Origin: Scedosporium boydii
Taxonomy: Eukaryota; Ascomycota; Sordariomycetes; Microascales; Microascaceae
Assembly: GCA_002221725.1 (NCBI GenBank)
Contig: NJFT01000030.1
Span: forward strand, 124,001 to 188,000
Reading direction: 5' to 3'
Length of the DNA stretch: 64,000 nt
Shown here: one piece after another, positions 48,156-60,298 of the stretch
How positions within the stretch are numbered: position 1 is the first letter of the stretch
Layout of the letters: the number at the start of each line of letters is the position of its first letter
The notes under the pieces: generated by a model
Databases searched by the model: none
What the model saw: only the letters and a program-made list of their open reading frames with translations
What the model was told of the DNA's origin: nothing
Position numbers and translations under genes: made by a program

Positions 48156-50610
48156 ATGGCCCCCACACGCCCCGCAACTACGGGATACGAGCGCCTCGCC
48201 CAAGCCGACCGATTTAGCGATGACTCGGATGACGATGATCTCGCCCAGAGCTTTTCTTCTCTACAACCTCCACGGGCCCAATATGGTTCCTCACAATATG
48301 CGCGTTCCGACCGAGGACCTGGTCGGTCCGGATATCGTAATCGGCGTGGAAGCAACGCCGGCGTCGACTTGAAGGCTATCAATGCCAGACTGGAGAAATG
48401 GGCCGATGAAATTGCTTCCAAGTTCAAGCGTACGAGAGCCACAACCCCCGGCGAGGAGGAACGGTTAGAGATACATCACTCGGTGTTTCGATCTCCCGAA
48501 GGCATCCGGCCCGTCACACCCGGAGAGCTTGCCGAGTACCAAGCAGCCATGTCTAAACAAGAGTTTGAGGAAATTGTCGATAGCGTAAGGACCGCTATTG
48601 AGCAGGGAGTACACCCCCGGATGATTTCCCAGGGAAGCTCGGGTAGCTACTTCGCACGGAATACGTCGGGAAAGGTGGTAGGCGTCTTTAAGCCGAAGGA
48701 TGAGGAGCCTTATGCAGCCGGAAACCCAAAGTGGAATAAATGGATACACCGAAACCTTTTCCCTTGCTGCTTTGGCAGAGCATGGTAAGTCTTAAAAGGG
48801 CATTTCTTCTTGTGTGGATTTCTTCATCTCCCGAATCAACCTAACACGCATCATAGCCTCATTCCGAATCTGTCGTACGTCAGTGAGGCTGCTGCCTACA
48901 CATTAGACTGCCAATTGCAGACCAACCTGGTACCCTACACCGACGTTGTCTACCTCTCCTCGAAATCGTTCCACTACCCATTCTGGGACCGACACAGCTT
49001 TTACCGCAAGAAGAAGCCCCTCCCCTCCAAGCCCGGAAGCTTCCAGGTCTTCCTTAAGGGCTTCAAGGATGCCAACGTCTTCCTCCGCGAGCACCCTTGG
49101 CCCGATCAGTATCTGTCCGGATTTCGCACAAACGACTCTCACAGGAAGCGAAGGAGGAGATGGGCAGATAACTGCCGACCCAGCCGGTCATCACCTGCCG
49201 GCGATTCGGACAGTGAAGCGGAATCGGCGGAGGCTCTCTCACCAGGGCCTAACCATTTTGTCTGGACGGAAGCTTTGAAACAGTCATTTAGAGAAGAGTT
49301 GGAGAAGCTCGTCATTTTGGATTATATCATGAGAAACACGGATCGAGGGCTGGATAATTGGATGGTTAAGGTTGATTGGGAGACCCAGCAAGTATCCATC
49401 ACCTCGGAACCTATACAAATGAACCTAAGGGATGGGGAGGAGGAAGACTCGGTTGGCCCTCGGCCAGTGAGTCTGAATGGGAGACCGCAAATGGCGGAAC
49501 GTGCATCGTACCCTTACAAGACACAACGTCCCATGAAGGCTGCGAGCCCGTCCAGCTCCAGCGCGGAGCCGCAAATATCTATCGGCGCCATTGATAACTC
49601 ATTGTCTTGGCCATGGAAACACCCCGATGCCTGGAGAAGGCGAGTTCTTACCCTCCTTATTTTTTTGTTCCATCTTACCCGTTTAGCTCATGTTCAGCAT
49701 TGCTAACTCGCCGTTCTCTAGCTTCCCATTCGGATGGCTCTTCCTTCCGGTTGACCTAATCGGTCGGCCATTCTCGGAGAAGACAAGAAACCACTTCCTG
49801 CCTCTTCTCACTTCAACACATTGGTGGAGTCAAACTCAGTACGAGCTCCGCAAGGTCTTCCAAATTGACCCCGATTTCAAGGAGCGCATGTTCGCAAAGC
49901 AAATCGCCGTTATGAAGGGCCAAGCGTGGAACGTGGTCGAAACGCTCAAAACGCCTGACCACGGCCCTCTCGAACTCACCCGCCGCGCCAAGGTTTGCGT
50001 CTGGGATGACCTCGTGGACGTTCCCGTCGCGGTGCCCATGCGCGTGACATCGTCCGAATTTCGCCGCGGCTCAACCCACCCGCGCGACTCGATAGACGAA
50101 ATGGACATTGGTGCCGTAGCTTCCTCTGCGCCGACGACCGTTTCGGACGTCGACCTTCTTGGTGTCGCTGCGAGTCCGCCGCCGGCTGATATGCCCCATC
50201 CCGGCCGCTTCGAGTTGACCCCCTCGGGCGATGACGGCCGGTCTCCCGATGAGGTCTCTGTGAACGCTGCTCCCAATTCGAAACGGCCAGTGCCTCCGAG
50301 GAAAGCCGACTCCGAGCCCGAGCCTGCTAACGCCTCGAGGCCGAGAATGAGCTACCAGGGTCCGTCGAGGACGGCTCTTAACATGTACGCGCCGCCGAGG
50401 CATATTCGACGGTACTCCCATGCGGCGCTGGCCTCGAAGAGGACGAATAGCATAGCGCAGCAACTCTACGGCGACGTTCTCGACGAGGATGACCTCGAGG
50501 GAGATCTTGGCTACGCTGCTGCGGAGGGCATGGAGGGGATTCACCGCAAGGTCATTGTTGAGCGGTTGGAGATGGTGAAGTCAAAGAATCCAGTTTTCAG
50601 CTGCTGGTAA
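48156..50610 (+). CDS. LSB6: Type II phosphatidylinositol 4-kinase
   Basis: Three exons (48156-48784, 48857-49639, 49722-50610) give 766 residues. The enzyme phosphorylates phosphatidylinositol at position 4 on endosome, vacuole and plasma membranes. Residues 1-150 are a hydrophilic tail. The kinase N-lobe has GSSGSYF (160-166) and VFKPKDEEP (177-185). A cysteine-rich segment FPCCFGRACLIPN (202-214) matches the palmitoylated patch of type II kinases. The catalytic loop TDRGLDNWMVK (371-381) is intact, followed by [25 protein letters not shown]. A low-complexity insert (about 303-342) sits before the catalytic loop and another (about 390-455) after it. The long tail ends KNPVFSCW. Intron 2 begins GC rather than GT (AG|GCGAGT...TAG); this is the only choice that keeps phase and gives the conserved AWRSFPFGW. 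Confidence 0.95.
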
Positions 50611-51150
50611 GAGGAGACAGATATATATCAAACGGTGCTGCTGATTCTCGTTTGGAGGGGGGTTAGGGCGGTGAGCTGTTTTGTTATGATCAGTCATGGG
50701 TGGCCTATAAAATGCATCACCTCCATGATTTCCTTCCAAACTTCTCTCCAGGAGGTAAGGAGAGAGGCATGAAGTTTTCCCCAACTCTCAAAGACGTTTG
50801 AACACAATATAGAAAGCCTTAACGAAAAATAGAATGGGAAAACAAAAACATCACTGGAGACGAAAAGAGACGGACGGGAAATCGCAAGGAGTTAAGGGGT
50901 ACTGTTTCTACATCAATTACTTTTCTATTTTGTAATACTTTACTACCACCACTTCGTACAACACCCCAGAGAAGGGGAAGAAAGAACCAAGAATTTCATC
51001 CAGTGGAAATTAGTCCTCCAGAGAAGCAAACTTGCAACTTCATCCTTTCCGTCTTCCTATAGCGACCACTATAACCATAATGTTTTCATCGAGCCGTTCA
51101 TAATACCTACGCTTAAAAAAGAAAAGGGAAGGGAGAAGAATAGATGAAAC

Positions 51151-51175
51151 AAAAAAAAAAAAAAAAAAAAAAAAA
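51151..51175. repeat. Poly-A tract of about 25 bases
   Basis: An unbroken A run lies in gene-poor DNA. Its length should be treated as approximate because of slippage. Confidence 0.85.
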
Positions 51176-51573
51176 GGGGGAGACGACGTCCCGCTCCCGC
51201 CTCTTCGGCCCAAAGAGAGAATCACTCACGCCCCGCCCTAGTTCCGCACATACACTTCATTCGAGGTCAAAGAGCGCGGGATGGATTCCGGGGAGGGGGA
51301 CGTTTACCCAAGACGAGTAAGATTTCTCCGCGCGGGAGGACGACCAGCTACCAGGCGTCAGGAAAGTCCGAACCAAAGAAAAAAACTGCCACTCGACGCG
51401 TTCATGTAGCGTGGGAAATAGATGTTAGATTCTAATTCTATTTGGGCTGGGAAGTTCCGGGGACGCGCGAGATACAGACGAGATGTTCAAAATCGTGGCC
51501 TAGCAGATGCCACACAGAGTGTACGGGTTACAGGTTTCCTAAAACGTCCTTCGTGAACGACACAACTTCTTCC

Positions 51574-51585
51574 CTTCGTACGAAG
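51574..51585. repeat. Perfect 12-base palindrome CTTCGTACGAAG
   Basis: The sequence equals its own reverse complement and includes one TACGAAGTA site (51579-51587). It shows that the motif can occur as two fused inverted halves. Confidence 0.8.
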
Positions 51586-52948
51586 TAGGTCATGCGAGAG
51601 AAGTACAAAGTAATAATGCGAAATGGATGTACAAGGATATCGCCTCTACAAAACAGTACTTCGCCGACCAAAATGGAAATACCCCGGACCTGATACGGGG
51701 TAGACCCAGTTCCTCCGGGCAGGGGCTCTCCCACTTCGCCGGGATGTATTGCGAAATGGGGGGTGATGGAGAAATAAGGATTTACGTCGAATTATAAGTC
51801 CGGACCCAAAGAGGCGGGTGGCAGGGAAGGAGTACTGTATAATCTGACAGGATGAGACGAGTGTTGATAGGGCAAGAGAGGAAGAGAAGAAGGGAAATGG
51901 GAAAATTGATCTCAAATCCATATATATACGACCTTGACCTGTCATGTCGTACTCCGGGGACTTTTCCCGTCATATCGCTAATGAACTTGAATCCACGGCA
52001 CTTGCTTCGTCTAAGGTTTCATTGAACGGTTGGCGAATAGCGAGATACAGGTAGATATTTCATGCAGAAGGGGGAAAGCAGAGTGAGGGTATGCCGGCCC
52101 TTCTTTCGCATGAGCTTCCGACTAATATCACCCTTATCGAATGTGGGTAAATGATCAAAAAGGAAAAAAAAAGCACGAAACGAAAGGGCAGGGGTGGATG
52201 GCAAGTGACGCCGAAGTCGCTCCTCACTCCTCCATGCTTTTCACCAAAGAAGAAAAGATAGCGAGGCATCTTTTCCCTCATCAATAGGAGAGAATATGGT
52301 GTCTTCTATCACCCTCGACAGGCATTCCAAATGGATGCGGCCATGATCATGTTATCCTCTACGACGAGGACAAGGGCAGGAATCCCAATGAGGGAAGAGA
52401 AGTAAGGTTAAAGATAGGAACATCAAGGGATAAGATGAGGAAGCCCCCCTACTTGCAACCATGGGCTCGCTCATTTCCCCCCTTTCCCTTCCTCCATCAA
52501 GAGACAAATTGTATTATACCGAGGTATGCCAACCCGGCCTAGCAGTCGGCGGGTTCCTATTTTCTCCCTGTTACTTCGTAGATACTCCATAATCCATGTC
52601 GACGTGGCCCTGGTTATATTTGGTAATAAAAATTGCAGGACGAGGAGGAGGCATTAGCCAAATTAGACCTGATCCATCGAAAAGTGCTTCCCATGGTCCA
52701 ATTGCATCAATCACCCGGAAAATTTGTACTCTAACAAGCTTTTCCGGGCGTGGCCTGGCATGGCATGGCCTAGGTCCGAGTAACAGAAAAAAAGAGGGTT
52801 GGCCAAGGAGCTGATTCTGAGGCTTTCAAAAAAGGCAACCTACCACATATCAGTCGCGCATGTACGTGAGGTCAGGTCGGTCTCTCGAAAGGCCTCCGTC
52901 ATGCGGCCCCGCGCGTCAGTCAACGCCAACTGAAATTTCTGTGTCGCG

Positions 52949-52995
52949 AAAAAATAATAATAAATAAATAAATAAAATAAAAATAAAAATAAGAA
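52949..52995. repeat. A-rich AATA/AAATA simple repeat
   Basis: About 47 bases are made of AATAA, AAATA and AAAAT units. It is a low-complexity tract. Confidence 0.75.
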
Positions 52996-53591
52996 GAGCA
53001 AAACCACTTGCAGCTCAGGCTGCCCGTACCGAGTCTCTGGGACACGCCCAGGAGGTTGGCGCAAAGAAACAACGGGACCGGCCCTTGTCAGACTTGCGGT
53101 ATTACGAGCACGCTAGTGCTCCCAAACCCTGGATCTGTCTGGACACTAGAAGCCACTAAGCACGAGCAGAACCTGGGTTGAACCCAAGAGTCTGGTAAAA
53201 TCAGCGCAGGGGGGAATGAGCTGAAAACGGAGACGCCGCTCAAGTGGTGTTTGTTGCAGCACCGTTATGCCTCTCTGGTTACCGAAGGCTTGGTTGAAAC
53301 TCTCACACCCGTCATACAAGCCCAAGGCACAAGAGAGCGGTGCTAAGAGCTGCGACAGGAACACTGCCAGCAGGCGACGTACTTCGCACACTACGAAGTA
53401 CATAATGGCCCTTCGTAGAGATTATGGATTCGGGCCGGGGACGGCTGGCGTTCGGCATCGGCTGCCACGTGTAGCAGTGGGCGCGTTCGTAAACCAGCCT
53501 CCTCTCTTCGTGTCTGCAGGAGCACTGGAGCGTAGTCAGCCAGCGAGATGATGGTGTGGACAACGAAGAAATTTGCGCTCTCTCTCACACT

Positions 53592-53614
53592 CACACACAC
53601 ACACACACACACAC
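53592..53614. repeat. (CA)n microsatellite
   Basis: About eleven CA dinucleotides in a row, flanked by CTCTCT and an imperfect CCCACAC continuation. Confidence 0.9.
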
Positions 53615-55672
53615 CCACACACAAGTACTTCGTATACACAAAACCGACAACTTGTAGATAGTGCTGTGCTTGTCTGTGCTGCGTCAATGCCCTTGCTGAC
53701 GTGCAGAAACACCCGTGTGCCCCGTCGTGTACAAAATGTTCATGCCCTAGCGTACTCCACCAACCACAAAATACTTCGTACAAGTTGTACAAGCAGCAAG
53801 TACACCAACGAAGAGGGAGGTTCGGGTTCGGGTTAGGAGGCATCAAATTGAGGTTAGTTTCCGAAAAATTGGTTAGGGAGGGGGTGAAGGGGTGTGGAAT
53901 CCATCCATTCCACTGGATTTCAAGATACAAAGTACAAAGTACAGGGAGAAGAAGGGAAATTTGTCCACATTACGACCCCGGCCGAGTCATCTCCCACCCA
54001 CGTCTTTTGTAGCGTACCTTCAGCCGACAAGTTTTCCTTCATTCTCGTCCATACCAAGGAGTATGTATACTTCGTCGGTTGGGAGACACCGATCGAAATT
54101 AACTGGAGGATGGGGTAAGCCACCTCTCTGCCTCGTCACATTTCTTCGACATAAATGGACGGCAGCAGAGAAATTCTGCATGCCAACCTTTCAGAAAAGG
54201 TGATTCAAACGACCACTGGTGGTCATCGCCGACTGAGCGGTCCGGTCGCCTCGGGGGGGCTTGCCCTGTGATGTATGTAGGGTGCCACCCGCAGACGCGT
54301 GGGCGCAAAGATACGCAAAAACGCGCTCAAGAGAGCGTGCCTGCCAACTCATAACACACTCCTTTCTCCGTGCATTCTCGACCAGGCCAAGGGGGCCCAA
54401 AAAGAGGATCAGCACGAAGGTACTTCGTATAAAGTCTGATACTTCATACTGTACTGTAACCGGCTGGTCGGTACCACCCTCAACCCAGAAGCAGTTTGAG
54501 TGAGTCGGAGCGGGAAGAGCGGGCAATGATGTGCTGCTGGCTGGCCGGCTAGGCCAAGGTGTCCAGAGATGATAAGTGGGACGCCTTTTTCGACAGGGAT
54601 GGGAACAGGCAGGACACCGCCTCCATGTCGTCACAATTTCACCAGGGTCTTCCACGCCTTCGGTTTTCCCCCCCATTTCCTGGAGCGTGGAAAACGGTTC
54701 TCACATCTTACAGGGTTCCGTCGTTCATTGTCGTCGTTTCGTTTGTCGTGGGCGGCCGTCACCCCTTCGAAACTGTGGCGTTTAGGTTTCACCTAACTTA
54801 ATTTCAACCAGAATTTCGGGCCACCACCTTTTGTCTCAGCTATCTCTGAGAAGTTAGACTCCCCAGTTAGCCTGTAAGAAGCAATCGTGTGATGGCTTGG
54901 GCGCTATACCTGGTGTATTAGTGCGCCACGACGTCGACGAGGAGTAACCTGGCATATTATTAGTAGTATCCTATACGTCGTCCAAATTTCTTCACCATTC
55001 ACACCATATCCTACGAGTCAGATGTCGAGTCGGGCCCCAAAATGCTTGTCTCGTGCTTTTCTGAATGAGGCGTAGTCCGTTCCCTTCGACCCGCCAAGTC
55101 CCGTCCTTGGTAGTGTTTACATCATGGCCTCGCTCGTCTTGGTTCCCACTCCCCACTCGGTATAGTAAACGAGTGCAAACTAACAACAAGAAGGTCGAGG
55201 AGTAACGACCTAGATCATGTCACTCCCAGTACGTATAATGTTAGTGCTCCGTAGTCCATGCTGCTTGCCTGAGACGCACTTGATCAGCTTCACCACCCAC
55301 GTTTCTGTTCTATAAGTGGCTCCCCATGTAGCCAGAATGCGTAATTGATCCGTACTTGCACTAGACCAGGTGACAGGGAAGATTACGCAACGATTTCGGT
55401 GAAAGGTATGGTTCTAATCTTCCGGCGGTTAATTTTATTTTCCTCATCGTTGCTTTCCTTGGATCCACCGCTTGTTCTGTCTCTAGGCATTGTCGCTGCG
55501 TCCTTAGACCCGGTTTTGTGAATCTGGTGACAGTAAGTGGAGCTCAGAAGCCCCAGTGGCGACGAGAGCTGCGGGAATCATTTTCAGACGGCTGGACGAG
55601 AGTGCGGTATTATCCAAACTTACCTTACTTACCGCTCCAGAAGTTCCACAACACCCTTAGCGAGGGGTAACT

Positions 55673-55700
55673 TCACACACACACACTCTCTCTCTCTCAG
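55673..55700. repeat. (CA)n-(CT)n compound microsatellite
   Basis: A short CA run passes directly into a CT run. Nothing suggests coding function. Confidence 0.8.
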
Positions 55701-58580
55701 GCCTTGGCCTCTCCCTCCTTGTCGGAGAATGACCTCTGCCTGCCAATAGGTTTCCTGCGTGATTTGTAGTGTATCAACTATGCACCAACTAGTGCATGTC
55801 CAGGACAAGAATCGCAGCCCCCCGAACAGAAACGTAAAGGATGGGAGGTAGGAGGGGAGAGATTCAACATCAGCCGCAGCGGCCCGCTCCAATGAGGGGA
55901 AAAGTGGTTCGCGGTCATTGTATTGTCCGGACAGGATGTGCGACCTGCAGCCAGTCTTGCCTTCTCCCTGAAAAAGAACCTCGAAACAAATTTGGCAATG
56001 GTCTTAGCGTAGAAGAGACAAAGCCAAGGGTGCCGCCACAGGCTCTGCAAGGACCTACCTCGATCAAGGGGGCATCCTCTCCCTCATGCGAAGTATCCAG
56101 GTCATTCATGGTTCTGGCCTAGCCCACGACAAGATGAGTTCGGCAAGTATCAGCGGCATTACCCTCCTCTTCGAATGCGGTTATCGTTCCATCATGCCAT
56201 ATATGGCCAAATCAACTCGAGGCGTAATCTGAAGCGATCTTTTGACTGCGTGTTAGACATGAGTTCTTCGGCTCTGGGGCACACTTCCCCAACCTCTCTA
56301 TAAATTACTCCACGGCGGATATTAAAGTAGACTTATGACTACCTGGCCTGATGAAACTGGGCGGAAATTTCGGTCCTACGAGCGGAGCGTGGGCTGCCTC
56401 TAGGGTACGGCACCCAATGTCTGGGCGGTGAGAGTCTGTTAGACTTCTGTTGGTATGTGCAATATTAGTATCATCTCCACATCCGCCAGGCAGCCTGGTC
56501 CTCTTGTTGCAACAGAGGAAAGTCGGGTCACATTTGACCAAGAACACCAACTACCCACCCCACCCACACTTTCTCCCGCCCGGTCATCAACGTGGATCCC
56601 ATATGTTTCCTACCCATTGTACAGTATTGTACGGTGGTCTAGATCCATTGACCCGTTGGCCTTATCGAAATCATGGACGAGGTGCCGGACGTAATCTCGC
56701 GCTGAAAAGCACTCGTATCCCCGTATTTAGACCCTACATTGATAGAAACGGAGGCCAATTCGTCTAGGGTGTGGCGACCGTCGGCATGTCGGGTTTCCCG
56801 CTGCCCCCTCCTCTTTGTTTCTCGACCGCAGGCTCCGTACTATCCCGTTTCGGAGCGGCACCAGCCTGGGGACGCTTCCTCGGGGGTCTTCTCGAGAGAA
56901 AATCCCAAGTCCATGTCCCCGGTATTCACCCACCTCTTTTGCTGATTCCCAGCGCACCAACCCCCTTTCTCTTCTCATAAGGTTCGTCGGTTCACACTAG
57001 CCCAACATGTATTGTACTAGGCCACATACTTGATTCCGTTGGAAGTTGTGAAACGTTCCTCTAATCCGTCGGCTCCCTTTCTCTATCCCGCACCCTGGAT
57101 CTATGCGGGCACTGTGAAGATCGTGACCCGTTCTTCGGCGTTTCTCCCGCCTTGGATGAAACCCTTAGCCCACAACGTACCATCTCCTCATAATTTCGTT
57201 ATGCCACACTTCCGCTAAAGTCGCAACGACAAGTTTTCCTCCCTCCCAAAGCAGGGGTCGTTTGACTTCCGTCGCCAATCAACTCTGGGCATTAGAATAC
57301 AAAATTCAGGATATTCCTGTAGAGGGTAGCGCAGTTGACGTCGCCTGAGGCCTAACCTAGACCGCGGCAGTGGTGTGTGCGTATGCGTCTTGCATTTCCC
57401 ATGAAGACTGGGGAGGGGACACTCCCGTATGCACGCATCATCAGAGATGGCCGTCTATGATGTCTGCTGGCATGGGTGACCCAATCAAACTGGTAGGTGC
57501 CGGCACTCTCACCCGAAGCTAACGGCCCTTAATTGAGGTGCGCAATTATGGAGTGCTAGTATTGAACTAAGTTGGCTTATAGCCATTGGCCTGGCTCTGT
57601 CCGCTCCTCCCTGCTCTCTGGTCTGCTGAACCTTGGCTGGCCTCTTGACAGCAAAATCGGGCATCGACATGTCGACGGACGGAGTCGTTCGCTTTGTCCC
57701 TGCTTCTTCAAGCAGAGAGCCTCTACCACGGCAATACCTGTAGTAGACATGTCGTTTTTAGATAAAGAAAGGGTAGTACACGACTCGGTTCATGATGGAG
57801 GATCTTCACTCACGATGTAGTCTTTGGCGCAGCCACAGTGGCCGCTCCAACCACCCTCCCCCCCAAATGTCGTTCCATTGTCCCTTAGCACCCTTCCAAG
57901 GCAGATGGCCCCGAGGTGGGTGGTCCGCGTACCAGTACTTTTGCGCCAACCATGTACAGCAACCCAGCAACTTCCACACCCCCTCCCTCTTTCTCCTAGT
58001 TTAGGCATAGAGGCGAACAGAGTATGTCGGGCTTTTCGGAATTGCGACCATTGTTCTGGAATTTTCGTGGGGAGATCACCTACACCCATTATAGAAGGTG
58101 GGTTTCTTCAATCGATAAGTTTTCTTCAATCAATACGGAGCCACACCGTCTTACCCAAACGGTAGGGATGGGGGTGAATATGACAACCCTCCGCCCGAGT
58201 CTATGACCACATCGTGGGGTGCAAGACGACCTCCGTTAACCAATCTGAGCTGTGTTATGGCGACAAGGGATCCACCGCTCCCACGAGTGGCCGTTTATTA
58301 TGGGTTCTAGGCTCGACTGCCGCCAGTTTAACTGAGGCCCTGTGTGTCCAGTAAGAACTATCGTCTCTGCGCCCGTTCTGCTGGGTCTTTGGAATGAAGA
58401 AGGCCGAAGCTTTTGGGGATACCTGTTTCTGTGAAAGCCGTAGTGAGGTTGATGTCCACCGAAGTCTTGATCCGGCTCTAAATCCAAACGTGTGAAACCG
58501 AAACCCACGAACAGCACACGATCTTTCTCGCCGGCATCAAAGGAGAAGCGCGTTTATAACAACACATACCCAGTTGCGAT

Positions 58581-60298
58581 ATGGCAAGGTAACGCTCCTC
58601 TTCCCCCTTTCCTCACGTATGCCCGCTTAGAGGGCCGCCCAAATAACGAATACTTGCAAGCTCGTCAACATCAACCGACCCGGGGACCGTCCCTGCGGAC
58701 CAAGAGTTCTTTGATACAGTTACCCATCATGGGAGAGAGTATCAAAAGTATTCCGTGGAAAATGGAGTATACTTCTGCCCCATCGACGAGGTAAGGCATT
58801 GACGACGCCCGCGTAGCACTTGAGGAACAGAAACTTGACGCCTTTCCCACATCCCAGGACGAGATCGATCGTCTCGGTATCATGCATTCGGTGTTCTGTC
58901 GAGTGTTTGATAACAGACTGATATTCCCGCCCATCCGGAACCCGAGGAGAATATTAGACTGCGGTTTTGGAGCTGGAGATTGGGCCATCGCTGTTGCCGA
59001 ACGCCATGAAAACTGCGAGGTATGTTCCTACCCCATCCATCAGCATCCACGTTGGGATTCGCAAGAGAGGAGTGCAATTAGCCTCGTTAAGCGAACCGAA
59101 CAAGCCGACCTAGATGTTGTATAGGTTGCTTTCCAAGCTTTCCAATAGGTTTGGGGCCCAGGGAAACGGATGCCGCAACGCGAGGAGTAGGAAACCGTGG
59201 ACTAACGAAATCTCCGCCTACAGGTAACCGGCATCGATGTGAGCCCGCACATGTTCCCAGAGAATTACCCAGATAACTTTGATCCACAAATCGACGACTT
59301 GAATGGCAGGTCAGCCATCAGACCCCAGCCCTCGCGAACCAACTGGCGAAACTGATCAGAAATCTCAGATTCACCTTCCCGTCCAACCACTTTGATCTCG
59401 TCCATAGCCAGATGATGGCGGGAGGCATCCACTCAAACAGATGGCGGACCTACCTTGCAGACATCTTCCGGGTGACGCGGCCAGGAGGCTGGTGCCAAAT
59501 GGTAGAAATTTACTTCAACGCGCAGTCCGACAATGGAACATTAACAAATGGTGAGCTCGCTGGGATCCGGCAAGACCGAGGACGGGCTGTTGCGAGAATT
59601 AAATTGAATTCTAACTGCGTCTTGGCTAGATCATGCTCTCCGGCGCTGGTCCCGAAGGTACCTGCGGAGTGTCCATCCATACAAAGATCCCCGAGCTCCC
59701 TTACAGATGGAGGGAATGTTGCGCAGCGCAGGCTTCGTCGATGTCGAGTGCCGAGTGCTGAACTTGCCAACGTGCGCTTGGCCGAATAGTACCGCTCCCT
59801 TGCTTTTTCGTTGTCATGTGGCTTTGACGCTCACAGTGGTTGGAGACTGGCGAAACGGTTGACTGACAGCCGTGTAGATGATCGGGAGCGCAACATCGGA
59901 GCCGCCAATCGAGAGAATGTCCACAAATTTTTATCATCTATGGCCGTCTACCCGTTCACAGAATTCCTAGGGTATGCTCTCTACCGCCGGGAAAGAGATT
60001 GCGGATTCGCGACTTACCACTGCGCAAATAGCATGTCGATATCCGAAGTTCAAATTTTAGTAGCCCAAGCGAGAAGCGAGGCTAGCAATCCCTCGTTCAA
60101 GGTGAGATAAACAATTTATCTCTTTTGAGACTCTATGCGCCGTGTCCCCAAGGATTACGCTGACCAGCGTGCGCCGGTTCGGCGAGTGGGCAACCAAGGC
60201 ATATTTCCCATTGTAAGTGCGCTGGCCTCAGTCGTGGGATTCGGCCGGAGATTGACTAGCACAGGTACGTTTGCATTGGGAAAAAACCCCGGAGATAG
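58581..60298 (+). CDS. SAM-dependent methyltransferase, LaeA/TAM-like fungal family
   Basis: Nine exons (58581-58588, 58661-58790, 58858-59019, 59224-59309, 59369-59550, 59630-59788, 59878-60101, 60199-60212, 60265-60298) give 332 residues, the usual size of this family. Every junction is GT-AG and in phase. The start MASSSTSTDPG arises from an 8-nt coding exon. Family blocks appear in order: GREYQKYSVENGVYFCPIDE (27-46, matching the NGRRYHxYxxGxYxxPNDE consensus), DEIDRLGIMHSVF, SAM motif I ILDCGFGAGDWAIAVAE (78-94), VTGIDVSP, FTFPSNHFDLVHSQMM, VTRPGGWCQMVE, GFVDVECRVLNLPTCAWPN, RERNIGAANRENVHKFLSS, and the ending AYFPLYVCIGKKPRR. The substrate is unknown; relatives include LaeA-like regulators and small-molecule methyltransferases. 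Stops that seem to break the frame all fall within introns. The last two junctions are the least certain. The gene stands alone beside a desert. Confidence 0.82.

Larger units (their letters stand above)
50611..58580. other. Gene desert of about 8 kb
   Basis: No gene is supported. The longest frames (179 codons at 53391-53930 and 161 codons at 54191-54676, both minus) lack motifs, and the first overlaps a CA microsatellite. Simple repeats are frequent: a 25-base A run, AAATA-type DNA near 52950-52995 and CA/CT tracts near 53590 and 55675. TACTTCGTA/TACGAAGTA sites cluster here (51579, 52572, 53392, 53626, 53772, 54421). No transposase, reverse transcriptase or terminal repeats were recognised. 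Confidence 0.6.

Noticed and set aside
53391..53930. A 179-codon minus-strand frame
   Set aside because: It runs through the CA microsatellite (translated as VCVCVC) and has no motif.
54191..54676. A 161-codon minus-strand frame
   Set aside because: No motif or splice partner was found, and three plus-strand frames overlap its right end.
58581..60298. Reading the methyltransferase locus as a pseudogene because of stops and frame changes
   Set aside because: Each stop or shift lies in a GT-AG intron that keeps phase, and the joined protein is complete and of normal length.
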